Of a stretch of DNA of 64,000 bases, positions 48,270 to 58,667 are shown piece after piece. A model generated the notes under the pieces. It was given only the letters and a program-made list of their open reading frames with translations, had not been told where the DNA came from and searched no databases. The DNA is from an endosymbiont of Acanthamoeba sp. UWC8 (GTDB taxonomy: Bacteria; Pseudomonadota; Alphaproteobacteria; Rickettsiales; Midichloriaceae). The stretch covers positions 992,001-1,056,000 of the forward strand of contig NZ_CP004403.1 in assembly GCF_000730245.1 (NCBI RefSeq), given 5' to 3'. The first letter of the stretch is position 1. Each line of letters begins with the position of its first letter. A program made the translations under genes and the position numbers.

Positions 48270-49348
48270 GAACCAATACCTAAAATTCTTGCTGAAGTTT
48301 TCTTAATTTTTTCAACTATATTTTGACCTAAACTCATTTCACCTTGCAGAATATCAAGCTCTTTTATGATTTCCTGGTTGATATTGCGTTGAGCTAAATC
48401 ATAAGCAACGTTGATAGCATTGGCAAAACCAATAGCTTCAGCGCCGCCGTGACTTTTGACAACTATACCGTTTACTCCGATAAACATTGCCCCGTTATTA
48501 ACATTCGGGTCAACATTTTTGAAACTTTCCTTCAATGACTTTTTAGCCAATAACCCGCCGAGCTTAGATGATAAGTTGTTTTGGAATCCTTGTTTCATGA
48601 TTTGCATCAACAACCTTGCCGTTCCTTCCGCAGTTTTAAGAACTATATTTCCTGAAAACCCGTCTGTAACCACGACATCAACCACGCCTTTAGTTAAATC
48701 ATGCCCTTCTACATAGCCGATAAAATTAAGACCGGATTTTTTAAGCAAATTATAAGTTTTCTTTTCTATCTCTCTTCCTTTTATCTGCTCAACACCCACA
48801 TTCAAAAGCCCGATACTCGGAGTTTTCTTATCTAGAATGATCTTAGCAAAACAATCTCCCATTAAGGCGAATTGAAACAAATTAGTTTCATCACATTCGG
48901 CATTGGCACCTAAATCCAACATAACCGTGCCTCCGTTTAGGTTCGGAACCACTCCGACAATCGCCGGCCGCTTTATACCGGGAAGCTCCCCAAGCACCAT
49001 TTTAGCCATTACCATCAATGCACCAGTATTTCCCGAAGATACGCAAGCTACCGCAGCATTTTCCTTAACTGCATCGATTGCTTTTCTCATACTTGAGTTA
49101 ACACCGTTTTTCAGCGCTTTAATCGGCTGCTCGTCATCAGAGATATAAGTTCCCGTTTCAATGAACTCATAGTTTTCTTTAAGTATAGGAAACTGCTCAA
49201 ATAGATTGCCTATTAACTGCTGGTTACCAAAAATCTTAAAATAAAGATTAGGGTTTTTACTTAAAGCAATACTTGCCCCTTCTATAACGGCACGAGGCGC
49301 ATTCGCGCCTCCCATTGCATCTAAACTTATAACTATCCTTTGGGACAT
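48266..49348 (-). CDS. plsX: Phosphate acyltransferase PlsX
   Basis: Converts acyl-ACP to acyl-phosphate, the first step of phospholipid synthesis by the PlsX/PlsY route. 360 residues starting MSQRIVISLDAMGGANAPRA, with SSGNTGALMVMAKM, DLGANAECDETNLFQFA and VVTDGFSGNIVLKTAEG as family hallmarks. It sits 17 bases after rpmF and overlaps fabH by 4. Confidence 0.97.
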   Translation of the reverse strand: MSQRIVISLDAMGGANAPRAVIEGASIALSKNPNLYFKIFGNQQLIGNLFEQFPILKENYEFIETGTYISDDEQPIKALKNGVNSSMRKAIDAVKENAAVACVSSGNTGALMVMAKMVLGELPGIKRPAIVGVVPNLNGGTVMLDLGANAECDETNLFQFALMGDCFAKIILDKKTPSIGLLNVGVEQIKGREIEKKTYNLLKKSGLNFIGYVEGHDLTKGVVDVVVTDGFSGNIVLKTAEGTARLLMQIMKQGFQNNLSSKLGGLLAKKSLKESFKNVDPNVNNGAMFIGVNGIVVKSHGGAEAIGFANAINVAYDLAQRNINQEIIKELDILQGEMSLGQNIVEKIKKTSARILGIGS

Positions 49349-49365
49349 AATATTATTAAATCAAT

Positions 49366-49584
49366 TTATGCCTCAGCAGCTTCGCTTGCTGAATCTTCCG
49401 TAGGTTTTTCTCTTTTAATTAAGATTTGCTTGCCGTTATACATCCCGTCTTTTAAAGAAATATGATGCGGAAGCTTTGCTTCACCGGTATTTTTATCAAA
49501 AGAAACATTAATCGGTTTCAAAGCATCATGAGCTCGTCTTTTATCTCTTCTTGACGTCGAAGTCTTCTTCTTAGGTACTGCCAT
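49366..49584 (-). CDS. rpmF: 50S ribosomal protein L32
   Basis: 72 residues, [20 protein letters not shown] at the start as in all L32 proteins. The zinc-binding Cys pairs are absent (C-minus form; [17 protein letters not shown]), which is common in alphaproteobacteria, and the tail is acidic. First gene of rpmF-plsX-fabH. Confidence 0.96.
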   Translation of the reverse strand: MAVPKKKTSTSRRDKRRAHDALKPINVSFDKNTGEAKLPHHISLKDGMYNGKQILIKREKPTEDSASEAAEA

Positions 49585-49745
49585 TATATATTACTTTAAA
49601 TTATTCTTTAGTGTGCTTTATAATACATCTTTATAATTAAATCCAGAACTTTTATAAATGAACGCCGATTAATTTAAAATGTTTTAATAAAGTAAATTTG
49701 TGATAAATGTATATACCTTGAAAAGATAATAAGAAAATTATTTTT

Positions 49746-52700
49746 ATGTCCTCAACGACTACTTCATTACTCAGCAAGAGACGGTTCCTGACTATTTTCA
49801 TCTGTCAATTCTTGTCTGCCTTTAGTGATAACTTCGTAAGAACGGCTTTTACAACCCTGGTCACTTATTATATTGCTGAAATCTCCGAGATAAGCAGATC
49901 AATTCTAATTACGCTCTCCATGGCGTTATTTGTTTTGCCGTTCTGTATTTTCTCTGCTTCGGGCGGAAAATTGGCGGATAAGTTCCGTAAATCCCGTTTA
50001 ATAGTATGGCTTAAAGCAATTAATATTATAGTCGCACTAATTGCCGTCATCGGCTTTCTTACCGGCAGTTATTTTATTTTGTTATTCTCTATTTTCTTAA
50101 CCGGAGTTGAAGCGGCATTATTCGGCCCAGTGAAGTATAGTATACTCCCGGAAGGCTTAAAGAAAAGTGAACTTATACTCGGAAACGGTCTTATTGAAGC
50201 CGCTACTTTCGTAGCTATACTCTTTGGAGTTACTTTCGGCGGACTTTTTGTCTCGCATGATAGCTTTGATGTATATCTGATCTGCTTTATAATCCTTGCC
50301 GCAGCTGTTATATCATATGTTTTTGCCCTCTTCATTCCCAATTCAACCGTATCCGACCCGAGCATAAAACTTTCCGTCAACTTATTTTTAGAAACTAAAG
50401 AGTGTATAACTTTTACCCGTAAACACCGCCGTGCCTTCTTGGCAATTCTAGGTATTTCCTGGTTTTGGCTAATCGGCAGTGTTTTAATTTCTCAAATGTC
50501 CAACTTAACTAAGGAAGTTTTCGGAGGGGATGAATCCGTGTTTACCCTTCTGCTTGCCGCCTTTTCTTTTGGAACGGGTGTGGGATCCATGCTATGTAAT
50601 AAGCTTCTAAAAGAAGAAATCACAACTAAATATGTGCCGACTTCAATGATGGTAATGAGCTTTTTCTTTCTTGATTTATGGTGGACTTCCACCATTTTTG
50701 AGAAGAAAGATTACCTTGGGGGTATCCATTATTTTCTTTCTAATGTTGACGGTATTAGAGCATTTATTGATATTTTTATGATTTCAGTTTCGGGCGGAAT
50801 ATATATAGTCCCCCTTTATGCCTTATTACAACTCGAAATTAAAAAAGAATTTCGTTCGCGCGCAATTGCCGCAAGTAATATCATGAGCTCATTTTTTATG
50901 GTAGTTGCAAGCTCAATAACTATGGCGCTGATTGCCATCGGGCTTTCGGAACCGCAACTACTATTTATTCTGGCGGTAGCTAATTTCTTTACCGCAAGTT
51001 ATATCTGCCAAATTTTACCGGATACCGTAATTAAAAACTTTTTCCAAATGGCATTAAAACTTATTTATAGAGTAGAAATCGAAGGGATGGAGAATTACCA
51101 CAAAGCCGGAAAAAGAGTTTTGATTATTGCAAACCATGCTTCTTTTATTGACCCGATTTTAATCGGTGCATTACTGCCTGATAGGCTTATTTTTGCTATA
51201 GATACATATATTGCCCGTAAGTGGTGGCTAAAACCTTTCCTTACCTTTTTACGCGCTTTTCCGGTCGACCCTTCAAATCCGATGGCAACTAAAACGTTAA
51301 TCGATAAGTTAAAATCTAATACGCCTGTAGTTATATTTCCTGAAGGCAGAATTACAGTCACCGGATCTTTAATGAAGATTTACGAAGGTCCTGGTATGAT
51401 AGCGGATAAAGCTGATGCAGTGCTTCTTCCGATAAGGCTGGATGGCCCTCAGTATAGTGTATTTTCCCGCATGCACGGTAAATTGCGCTTAAGGTTATTC
51501 CCTAAGATCAGAATGCATATTTTAAAACCGCAAAAGCTTAGCGCAGCTCATGACCTTATGGGAAGAGATCGCAGACATGAAATTGGTAATATGCTGTATG
51601 ATATTATGACTGAAATGATGTTTAGTGGCACAAAAAACACTCAAACTCTTTTTGAAAGTTTTGTTCATGCTAAAGAGCAATTCGGTGGCAATACGACCAT
51701 TATTCAGGATGCTAATAAAAACTCTCTTACTTATAATAAGATCTGTGCAGGCAGCTTTATATTAGGAAAAAGAATTGCAGCAAGAACTAATTATAGAGAT
51801 TATGTCGGGTTTTTACTGCCTAATGCCGCAGGAACGGTAGTAGCATTTTTTGCAACCATTTTATACGGCAGAGTCCCTGCAATGCTTAACTTTTCCACTG
51901 GGCTCAAAAATTTAATTTCCAGCTGCAAAACAGCTAAAATAAAAATTATTTATACCTCCAGAGTCTTTATTGAAAAAGCAAGCCTGGAGCACATGATTGA
52001 AGAAATTAATCAACATGATATAGAAATTGTATACTTAGAGGATTTACGTAAGGAGATTAAATTCTATAATAAATTTAAAGGAATATTAAAATCATTATTC
52101 CCCCTCTATTATTACCAGCACTATTTTACTAAGAAAAAGTATAAAAAACTACCTCATGCCAATGATCCGGCGGTTGTGCTATTCACTTCAGGTTCCGAAG
52201 GATTGCCGAAAGGAGTTGTCTTAAGCCATTCAAATATAATTGCTAATTTAAAACAGCTTTCCTCAAGAATAGATTTCACATCATCCGACAAACTCTTTAG
52301 CGCCCTTCCGATATTTCACTCATTCGGGCTGACGGCAGGTATGATTTTACCTCTCTTATATGGTATATCCACCTATTTTTACCCCTCCCCTCTTCATTAT
52401 AGGATAATTCCCGAGATGGTTTACGGAGTAAATGCAACTTTCTTTTTTGCAACCGATACGTTTTTAGCCGGATATGCAAAATATGCCCATCCCTATGATT
52501 TCTTCAGCATAAGGTATGTTTTTGCCGGAGCAGAAAAATTAAAGGAAGAAACCAGAAAAATTTGGCAGGAAAAATTCGGTATAAGAGTTTTAGAAGGATA
52601 TGGTGCAACTGAAACTGCTCCGGCAATCTCGGTTAATAGCCCGATGCATTATAAGCCTGGCACTGTAGGTAGAATACTGCCGAATATAAATTATAAGCTC

Positions 52701-53210
52701 GAGGCGGTTGAAGGAATCAATGAGGGCGGGAAACTTATTGTCAATGGACCTAATGTAATGCTTGGTTACCTAAGGCCTGAAAAACCCGGGATTATACAAA
52801 AGCCTGCTCATGTTACTCAAGATGAAACATATGAAGGATGGTATGATACCGGAGATATAGTCTCGGTTGATGAGGATAAATACATAACTATATTAGGTCG
52901 TGCTAAGCGATTTGCTAAGATCGGCGGAGAAATGGTCTCACTTGCAGCCATTGAAGAAGCGGTAACTAAACTATGGCCTGAAAACCTTCACGGCACACTA
53001 AGTGTGGATGACCCTAAAAAAGGTGAAAGCATCATTTTATTTACTGATAAGGAAGGAGCGGCAAAAGAGGATATTATTCGCTTTTTAAACAAAGAAGGTT
53101 ATTCGGAGTTATATATTCCTAAATCAGTTATATATATTGAGGAAATGCCTCTCTTAGGCGCCGGAAAAATAGATTACATGTCTTTAAAAGAAAAACTTAA
53201 AAATATGTAA
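49746..53210 (+). CDS. Fused LplT-like transporter / acyltransferase / acyl-ACP ligase (Aas type)
   Basis: 1154-residue three-part protein: an N-terminal MFS domain (about 1-420, 11-12 helices) like the lysophospholipid flippase LplT; a PlsC-type acyltransferase with IANHASFIDP (H-x4-D near 462) and FPEGRITVTG (near 530); and an AMP-forming ligase with FTSGSEGLPKGVVLSH (near 813), EGYGATETAP and YDTGDIV. In E. coli LplT and Aas are separate and together import lysophospholipid and re-acylate it. The fusion is common in proteobacteria and would let the cell recycle host-derived or damaged lysophospholipids. Confidence 0.92.
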   Translation: MSSTTTSLLSKRRFLTIFICQFLSAFSDNFVRTAFTTLVTYYIAEISEISRSILITLSMALFVLPFCIFSASGGKLADKFRKSRLIVWLKAINIIVALIAVIGFLTGSYFILLFSIFLTGVEAALFGPVKYSILPEGLKKSELILGNGLIEAATFVAILFGVTFGGLFVSHDSFDVYLICFIILAAAVISYVFALFIPNSTVSDPSIKLSVNLFLETKECITFTRKHRRAFLAILGISWFWLIGSVLISQMSNLTKEVFGGDESVFTLLLAAFSFGTGVGSMLCNKLLKEEITTKYVPTSMMVMSFFFLDLWWTSTIFEKKDYLGGIHYFLSNVDGIRAFIDIFMISVSGGIYIVPLYALLQLEIKKEFRSRAIAASNIMSSFFMVVASSITMALIAIGLSEPQLLFILAVANFFTASYICQILPDTVIKNFFQMALKLIYRVEIEGMENYHKAGKRVLIIANHASFIDPILIGALLPDRLIFAIDTYIARKWWLKPFLTFLRAFPVDPSNPMATKTLIDKLKSNTPVVIFPEGRITVTGSLMKIYEGPGMIADKADAVLLPIRLDGPQYSVFSRMHGKLRLRLFPKIRMHILKPQKLSAAHDLMGRDRRHEIGNMLYDIMTEMMFSGTKNTQTLFESFVHAKEQFGGNTTIIQDANKNSLTYNKICAGSFILGKRIAARTNYRDYVGFLLPNAAGTVVAFFATILYGRVPAMLNFSTGLKNLISSCKTAKIKIIYTSRVFIEKASLEHMIEEINQHDIEIVYLEDLRKEIKFYNKFKGILKSLFPLYYYQHYFTKKKYKKLPHANDPAVVLFTSGSEGLPKGVVLSHSNIIANLKQLSSRIDFTSSDKLFSALPIFHSFGLTAGMILPLLYGISTYFYPSPLHYRIIPEMVYGVNATFFFATDTFLAGYAKYAHPYDFFSIRYVFAGAEKLKEETRKIWQEKFGIRVLEGYGATETAPAISVNSPMHYKPGTVGRILPNINYKLEAVEGINEGGKLIVNGPNVMLGYLRPEKPGIIQKPAHVTQDETYEGWYDTGDIVSVDEDKYITILGRAKRFAKIGGEMVSLAAIEEAVTKLWPENLHGTLSVDDPKKGESIILFTDKEGAAKEDIIRFLNKEGYSELYIPKSVIYIEEMPLLGAGKIDYMSLKEKLKNM

Positions 53211-53224
53211 TTTAGGTTTAATTT

Positions 53225-53818
53225 ATGATTAAGGAGCCGCTTCTTATCAATACACCATTTCCGATAAAAACCGAGCGGCTTATCTTGCGCCCGATGATGC
53301 CCGGAGACGGTAAAATACTATTTAACCTGGTGGAGGAATCAAGGGATGCACTTGGTGAATGGCTGCCGTGGGTTAGTAGTGTAAAAACTGAGGTTGATAG
53401 TGAAAAAAATGCTTGTGAGTTTTATGCTCAATTTATTTTAAAGAAAGCTTTTCGTTTCCTTATTTTTCATAATGATTTATTAGTCGGGGGTTGCAGCTTG
53501 CATAAAATTGACTGGAATATCCCTTCCGCAGGGATCGGTTATTATTGCCATAAGCTGCATCAAAATAACGGCTATATTTTTGAAGCTGTAACCGCACTTA
53601 TCTTTTATGGTTTTCACCAATTAGGCTTGAGACGCATAACTATTATTTGCGATGATGAAAATATAAAAAGTGCTCGTGTTGCCGAAAAGCTAGGCTTTAT
53701 GCTTGAAAGTAAAGCTAAGGGGTTAATTTCTAAGCCCGGTAATAATGAACTTAGGGTTAGCCGCTGCTATGTGAGGTTTGATATAAAGGGCTTAGAAAAA
53801 CATAAAGTCGCATGGTAA
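53225..53818 (+). CDS. GNAT-family N-acetyltransferase (RimJ/RimL-like)
   Basis: 197 residues: LINTPFPIKTERLILRPMMP at the N-terminus is the RimJ/RimL opening, followed by GIGYYCHKLHQNNGYIFEAV (acetyl-CoA loop region) and the closing ITIICDDENIKSARVAEKLG. Such enzymes acetylate ribosomal-protein N-termini or small molecules; the target is open. It follows the Aas fusion by 14 bases, likely one transcript. Confidence 0.9.
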   Translation: MIKEPLLINTPFPIKTERLILRPMMPGDGKILFNLVEESRDALGEWLPWVSSVKTEVDSEKNACEFYAQFILKKAFRFLIFHNDLLVGGCSLHKIDWNIPSAGIGYYCHKLHQNNGYIFEAVTALIFYGFHQLGLRRITIICDDENIKSARVAEKLGFMLESKAKGLISKPGNNELRVSRCYVRFDIKGLEKHKVAW

Positions 53819-53889
53819 ATAAACTTTTATAGTTTGCTAAAAAGCTTAAAAATTATTATAAATATAGTTAATAAGGGAAGGGAATTTTT

Positions 53890-56748
53890 ATGAATTATTT
53901 TGGGGACTGGTTCTCATATCATATTATTATCATTATAAGTATAATAGTAACTTGGTTAAACTATCTTAAAATTAGCAGTTTAGAAAAACAAATCAGCTTT
54001 CTGAAAAATGAATTACAAAGAGTTCTTACCCTATTAAAATCAGAGAATAAAACTTTTCTTAAAGAAAATCTATCTTTAAAAGATGAAAGCTTAGAAGAGC
54101 CTAAAGCAGGCACTATTCCATCACATCAACAGATCAGAGAAGATACGGTATCTTTTAATACATTACATCAGGAAATACCGAAAGATATAGAGAGCAGTAT
54201 AAGAGCCGATGAAGAAGTGAATGAGAAGATACAACCACAAGAGAGCTTTGAACACAAATTCGGAACTAAACTTTCCGTGTGGATCGGCGGTATTGCACTA
54301 ATACTAGCCGTCTTTTACATGGTAAAATATTCAATTGAGCTTGGTTTAGTAACACCTGCTGCTCGTGTGTTATCAGGTATCTTTTTCGGTATCGGAATGT
54401 TATATATCGGGCATATAGTCAGAGAGAAAACTAACTTAGCCAATGGAAAACGTATAGCCCAAGCATGTTCGGGCGCGGGCATTGCTTCTCTTTATATATG
54501 CATTTTCAGCGCTGTCACACTTTATAATCTTATACCCGTTATGATCGGCCTTACAGGTATGACAATCATCACCTTAACTGCAATTATTTTATCATTAGGA
54601 CATGGTGCACCGATTGCAATTTTAGGTCTGGTAGGCGGATTTTTAACTCCGATAATGGTGGGTATTCAAGGTATTGATACTCCCGTTATGTTTTTATATT
54701 TATATTTTGTGCTAACAGGACTGATGGTAGTGATTAAAAAGCAGTATTGGTGGTTTTTAGCAGTTCCGGTAGTACTTTGCGCTTTCTTATGGGTAATATT
54801 CTGGTTGTTTGCCGGTTATACCAGGGCTTTTGATACCATATGGCTCTCATTATTCTTGATTGCAATAAGCGGCACCATCATTGCTTTATCGAAAGATGAG
54901 CGTGATAGCCTTAATACTGCTGACATTAAATCCAGAAATAATATTTCAGCTTTAAATTATTTTACTATCGGCGGAGCTTTAAGCTTAATGGCGGTTATTA
55001 CTACGCATAGTAATTTCAGCGCAATGGAATGGGGGCTATTCGGCTTACTATCGCTAGGCACAATCTGCCTTGCTTATTTTAACCAGAAACTTTACGGAAA
55101 ATTTCCTTTTATATCATGTTTAATCAGTATCGCTTTATTGTGGTTTTGGAATTATGATCAGACTAGCCATTTTATATTTATGATATTATTATTTTCCCTA
55201 ATTTACATGGGTAGTTCCTATTTTCTGCAATGGGAAAGCAGAGATCCGAGACTTTGGGGATTGCTGTTTGCAGTGAGTAGTATCGGATATTATATTGTAA
55301 GTTGCTATAATATTAATTTTTCTTTTTCCGCCGGGAAAATATCATATTTATGGGGCGGCATAGCTTTACTGCCGGCCTTGCTTGCTTTTTTCATATTTAA
55401 GCAAGTTCAAAGCAGGATACCCGAAAACCATCCTTATAAAGAACATGTTTCGACAATATACGCTGCACTCTGCACTGCTTTCATCTCGATCAGCTTTGCA
55501 GCCGTTGTCAGTTATGATTCATTACATGTTGCTATTGCACTGCAAATGATGTTTGTTGCCTGGATTAATACTCGAACTAACATAAAAGCTTTAAAACATA
55601 TTACTACTGCACTTGCTTTTATTTTCGGAGCTTTAATTATACCAAAAATATTTGCCATATTAGGAAGAATAAACTTTCATCATATATTTAATACACAATT
55701 TTATGAGTCAAAAAATATTGACAACGTCGGAACTTTCTTTTCACATACTTACGGACTAATAACTCTTACTGCTTGTATTTCTATATGGTTTTTAAGCCGT
55801 ACATTTAAGATATTAGGCTTAATGTTAATAACCTCATTTATTTGTCAGCTTCTATTTTCTACCTGGCCGATTCAAGGTAAAGCAATTGCAGAAGCTCCGT
55901 TATTTCACTTAGGTTTGCCGGCTCTTTGCTTTTTGGTTACCAATTATTTGTTACCTAAGGAGAAAAACGGGGCACTGAATAATGTATTTGACGTAGCTAC
56001 TGTAGCATTATTAAGCTTAACAAGTTATTGTGTGATTCGCTATCTATTCCAAACTGCTGATCAAAGCTTCTTGAGCAAAGCTGCCGGTTTTCTTGAGCGC
56101 GGAATAATAACTAATCTGTTTCTCGTTATCGGATTAGCAAGTATATTTTTAGGCAAACATGAAAACCGCCGCGGACTTATTTTAAGCGGCCTGACGCTTT
56201 ATGCTATCTCGGTATTCAGAATTTGTTGTTATGACCTGATTATATATAATCCGCTATATTCATCTCAACCCGTCGGAGGGTTTCTTATCTTTAACTCTCT
56301 ATTAATAGTATATGCACTGCCGATCTTTTGGATTCGCGTTTTTATTAATAATTTTCCACTGGTTAATAAAAATAGTTGGGTAAGCTATGGTTATGCACTT
56401 ATGATGATATTATCTTTTGCATATGTCACACTCAACATACGCCAATTCTTCCAAGGTTCATATCTGAACGGCTTCCAAGCAAGTAATACGGAAATATATA
56501 CCTATTCCATAGTATGGCTGATATTCGGCTTAGGATTATTATTTTTAGGCACAATGCAAAATGATAGAATGATAAGAATTTCATCGTTAATCGTTATGGC
56601 TGCTGTAATCGGCAAGGTATTTTTATATGATGCCGGAGAGCTTTCCGGGTTATATCGTGTATTTTCCTTTTTCGGGTTAGGGTTTAGTTTACTCGGATTA
56701 AGTTGGTTTTATACGAAATTTGTGCTTAATACTGCAAAAGAGACCTGA
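53890..56748 (+). CDS. DUF2339 multi-spanning membrane protein
   Basis: 952 residues. One N-terminal membrane helix is followed by a short coiled coil (LEKQISFLKNELQRVL, residues about 31-46), a polar linker to about 115, then KFGTKLSVWIGGIALILAVF, the characteristic entry of DUF2339 proteins, and over twenty hydrophobic segments to the end. Function in the family is unknown. The ATG has aagggaaggg just upstream. It is convergent with the outer-membrane gene, with 53 bases between. Confidence 0.85.
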   Translation: MNYFGDWFSYHIIIIISIIVTWLNYLKISSLEKQISFLKNELQRVLTLLKSENKTFLKENLSLKDESLEEPKAGTIPSHQQIREDTVSFNTLHQEIPKDIESSIRADEEVNEKIQPQESFEHKFGTKLSVWIGGIALILAVFYMVKYSIELGLVTPAARVLSGIFFGIGMLYIGHIVREKTNLANGKRIAQACSGAGIASLYICIFSAVTLYNLIPVMIGLTGMTIITLTAIILSLGHGAPIAILGLVGGFLTPIMVGIQGIDTPVMFLYLYFVLTGLMVVIKKQYWWFLAVPVVLCAFLWVIFWLFAGYTRAFDTIWLSLFLIAISGTIIALSKDERDSLNTADIKSRNNISALNYFTIGGALSLMAVITTHSNFSAMEWGLFGLLSLGTICLAYFNQKLYGKFPFISCLISIALLWFWNYDQTSHFIFMILLFSLIYMGSSYFLQWESRDPRLWGLLFAVSSIGYYIVSCYNINFSFSAGKISYLWGGIALLPALLAFFIFKQVQSRIPENHPYKEHVSTIYAALCTAFISISFAAVVSYDSLHVAIALQMMFVAWINTRTNIKALKHITTALAFIFGALIIPKIFAILGRINFHHIFNTQFYESKNIDNVGTFFSHTYGLITLTACISIWFLSRTFKILGLMLITSFICQLLFSTWPIQGKAIAEAPLFHLGLPALCFLVTNYLLPKEKNGALNNVFDVATVALLSLTSYCVIRYLFQTADQSFLSKAAGFLERGIITNLFLVIGLASIFLGKHENRRGLILSGLTLYAISVFRICCYDLIIYNPLYSSQPVGGFLIFNSLLIVYALPIFWIRVFINNFPLVNKNSWVSYGYALMMILSFAYVTLNIRQFFQGSYLNGFQASNTEIYTYSIVWLIFGLGLLFLGTMQNDRMIRISSLIVMAAVIGKVFLYDAGELSGLYRVFSFFGLGFSLLGLSWFYTKFVLNTAKET

Positions 56749-56801
56749 ATATTAATGTTTTTTACTTTAAAATAATTTTGGGTTTAGCTCGAGTAACATG
56801 G

Positions 56802-57560
56802 TTAAAATTTAACGGTAATTCCTACCAAAAACATAGCGCCTTTAATTTTAACTTTTGCAGTACCGACATTATCAATCATTATGCCGTTTATATATTTTTT
56901 ATTTTCAGCTTTTATTTGTCCGTAGTCATAATATCTCAATGCTAAATCCAAATATAATTGCTCGTTAATCGGCAGGTGCCCTCCAATTCCTACACTCCAC
57001 GCGAAGTTATTTTGCACTTTACCCGGTATTTTATAGTCAACAGCTCTATATGAATTGGAAATTTCCTCCAAACAATTTACCTGTGAATCGGTACTGCGGT
57101 ACTTATGTCGAGCCATACCTGCTCCTGCAAATATATAAGGAGAAAAGTTATAGATTTTGCCTAAATTATAATTAACGTTGGCAAGTAAAGCCGTAGTAGT
57201 GATTTTTAGTTTAGATGCTGCAAACGGTGTGCTATCAATTCTTATTGGATTCCCATTCTCATCTACGGTAGTAATAGGATGAGCAGTATCACCTAATGAG
57301 CCGGCATTTAATCTACTTTTTCCATGTTGGAAAGTTAAGCCAACCTCAATTGCATCACTTACCTGATAACCGATGCCAGCATCAAACAGGTAATTATTGG
57401 TAAAAAACGAATTATTTTTATGCATTCCCGTACTATCACTGTAACTGGAATTTTTATTAGGCTTAAGATATCCAAGCCCAACTTTAGCATAAAAACTATC
57501 ATTGGCACTGGCAAAATTTGGTACCAGCACTATTAATAATACCAATATTTTTTTTAGCAT
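56802..57560 (-). CDS. Outer-membrane beta-barrel protein (Msp/P44- or opacity-type surface protein)
   Basis: 252 residues with signal peptide MLKKILVLLIVLVPNFASA and alternating amphipathic strands, e.g. FYAKVGLGYLKPNKNS and LYLDLALRYYDYGQIKAENK; it ends in Phe (VGITVKF), the usual BAM recognition signal. Glycine-aromatic patterns (PYIFAGAGMARHKYR) fit the eight-stranded OmpA/opacity or rickettsial surface-antigen families. Probably exposed at the host interface. Confidence 0.8.
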   Translation of the reverse strand: MLKKILVLLIVLVPNFASANDSFYAKVGLGYLKPNKNSSYSDSTGMHKNNSFFTNNYLFDAGIGYQVSDAIEVGLTFQHGKSRLNAGSLGDTAHPITTVDENGNPIRIDSTPFAASKLKITTTALLANVNYNLGKIYNFSPYIFAGAGMARHKYRSTDSQVNCLEEISNSYRAVDYKIPGKVQNNFAWSVGIGGHLPINEQLYLDLALRYYDYGQIKAENKKYINGIMIDNVGTAKVKIKGAMFLVGITVKF

Positions 57561-57720
57561 TTAAAAAACTTTATTAAATTATTAAAAATTTATTTATGAA
57601 GGAAGGTAAGAATTAAATTATTACTTTACGTGCCAGTTGTTTATAAAGCCTAGATTAATTAATTTGATTATAATTTTAGTTCTTACCGAATAATATAGAT
57701 TAAAAAGTATTATTATAAGA

Positions 57721-58182
57721 TTAATCAATAATACTTTTAGCATAGCTTATAAAATTGTCTGAGCAAAGAGTGTATTGATCTTCTAAATCAGAGCTTTCCG
57801 CCACACAAAATTTAATTAATCTGTCTCTTAAAGTCAGATCAGAGTGTACATCTTTTAGCGATAATTTATAACTATTAAAAAGCGGATCATTGCGAGCAAA
57901 AACTTTTTGCTTTACAGAAGTCTCGAATTTTTCGATTTCTAAGCCATAGACATTTATAATTTCTTCTTTAGGAGTTCCTATAAACTCTCCATCCTTTTTA
58001 TAGGTCATAAGATGAGGTAAAAATTGAATGAATTCCATTTTTGGTGCATCAGCTTCGGTGTAACTTTGGTATTCTTCTTCACAGATATGTGCAATTTTTC
58101 TTAAAAGGAAGCTTGCCTCTCTGAGTTTTGCTTTGTCTAAAGCTTTTTGATAAGGTTTTTTTTCTGCTGAACCGTTAGCCAT
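57721..58182 (-). CDS. Hypothetical protein
   Basis: 153 residues, charged, helical (KPYQKALDKAKLREASFLLR), no signal peptide or recognised domain. A good ribosome-binding site (caaggagtaaaattATAT ATG on the minus strand) supports translation. Two Cys in the C-terminal half. Monocistronic and flanked by AT-rich gaps. Confidence 0.6.
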   Translation of the reverse strand: MANGSAEKKPYQKALDKAKLREASFLLRKIAHICEEEYQSYTEADAPKMEFIQFLPHLMTYKKDGEFIGTPKEEIINVYGLEIEKFETSVKQKVFARNDPLFNSYKLSLKDVHSDLTLRDRLIKFCVAESSDLEDQYTLCSDNFISYAKSIID

Positions 58183-58610
58183 ATAATTTTACTCCTTGAA
58201 ATAATAATTTTTTGTTAAGACAGGGGCAAATTATACAAATTTTTTTTCAATTACCACAATACCAATTTATAATCAAACTGATACTAACAATGTAAAAAAA
58301 CAGTAGTTTTTTAAGATTTGTTTAAAATATCAATAACTTAATTAACATTTTAAATTTATTCTAATAGTTGTACTAACTAATTTAATATATGTTAATTAAA
58401 TATGCAAGGAAAACTAATAACAATAAATCAACAACTATTAGCTAAACTTAATGCTATAGTAACTATTTCTTAACTAAATTTTAAAATATAGATAAATACC
58501 AAGGTTTTATTAAATATTGAAAAACTATATTCCAAATATAGCTAAGTAGAATGAGCATTAATCAGGATAAATTATAAAATAATATTAAGCGGATTAAGTA
58601 GAATATACAT
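58183..58610. other. Noncoding AT-rich gap
   Basis: About 430 bases of very AT-rich sequence between the hypothetical gene and the gltA terminator. No RNA gene, ORF or repeat recognised. Confidence 0.45.
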
Positions 58611-58640
58611 AAAAAAAGACGAGCATAACGCACGTCCTTT
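58611..58640 (-). terminator. Terminator of gltA
   Basis: On the minus strand the hairpin gacgtgcgttatgctcgtc (58636-58618; one T-T mismatch) is followed by seven Ts (58617-58611), about 30 bases after the repaired gltA stop. Confidence 0.8.
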
Positions 58641-58667
58641 TTATTACTTTTTACTTTTAATTAAGTA

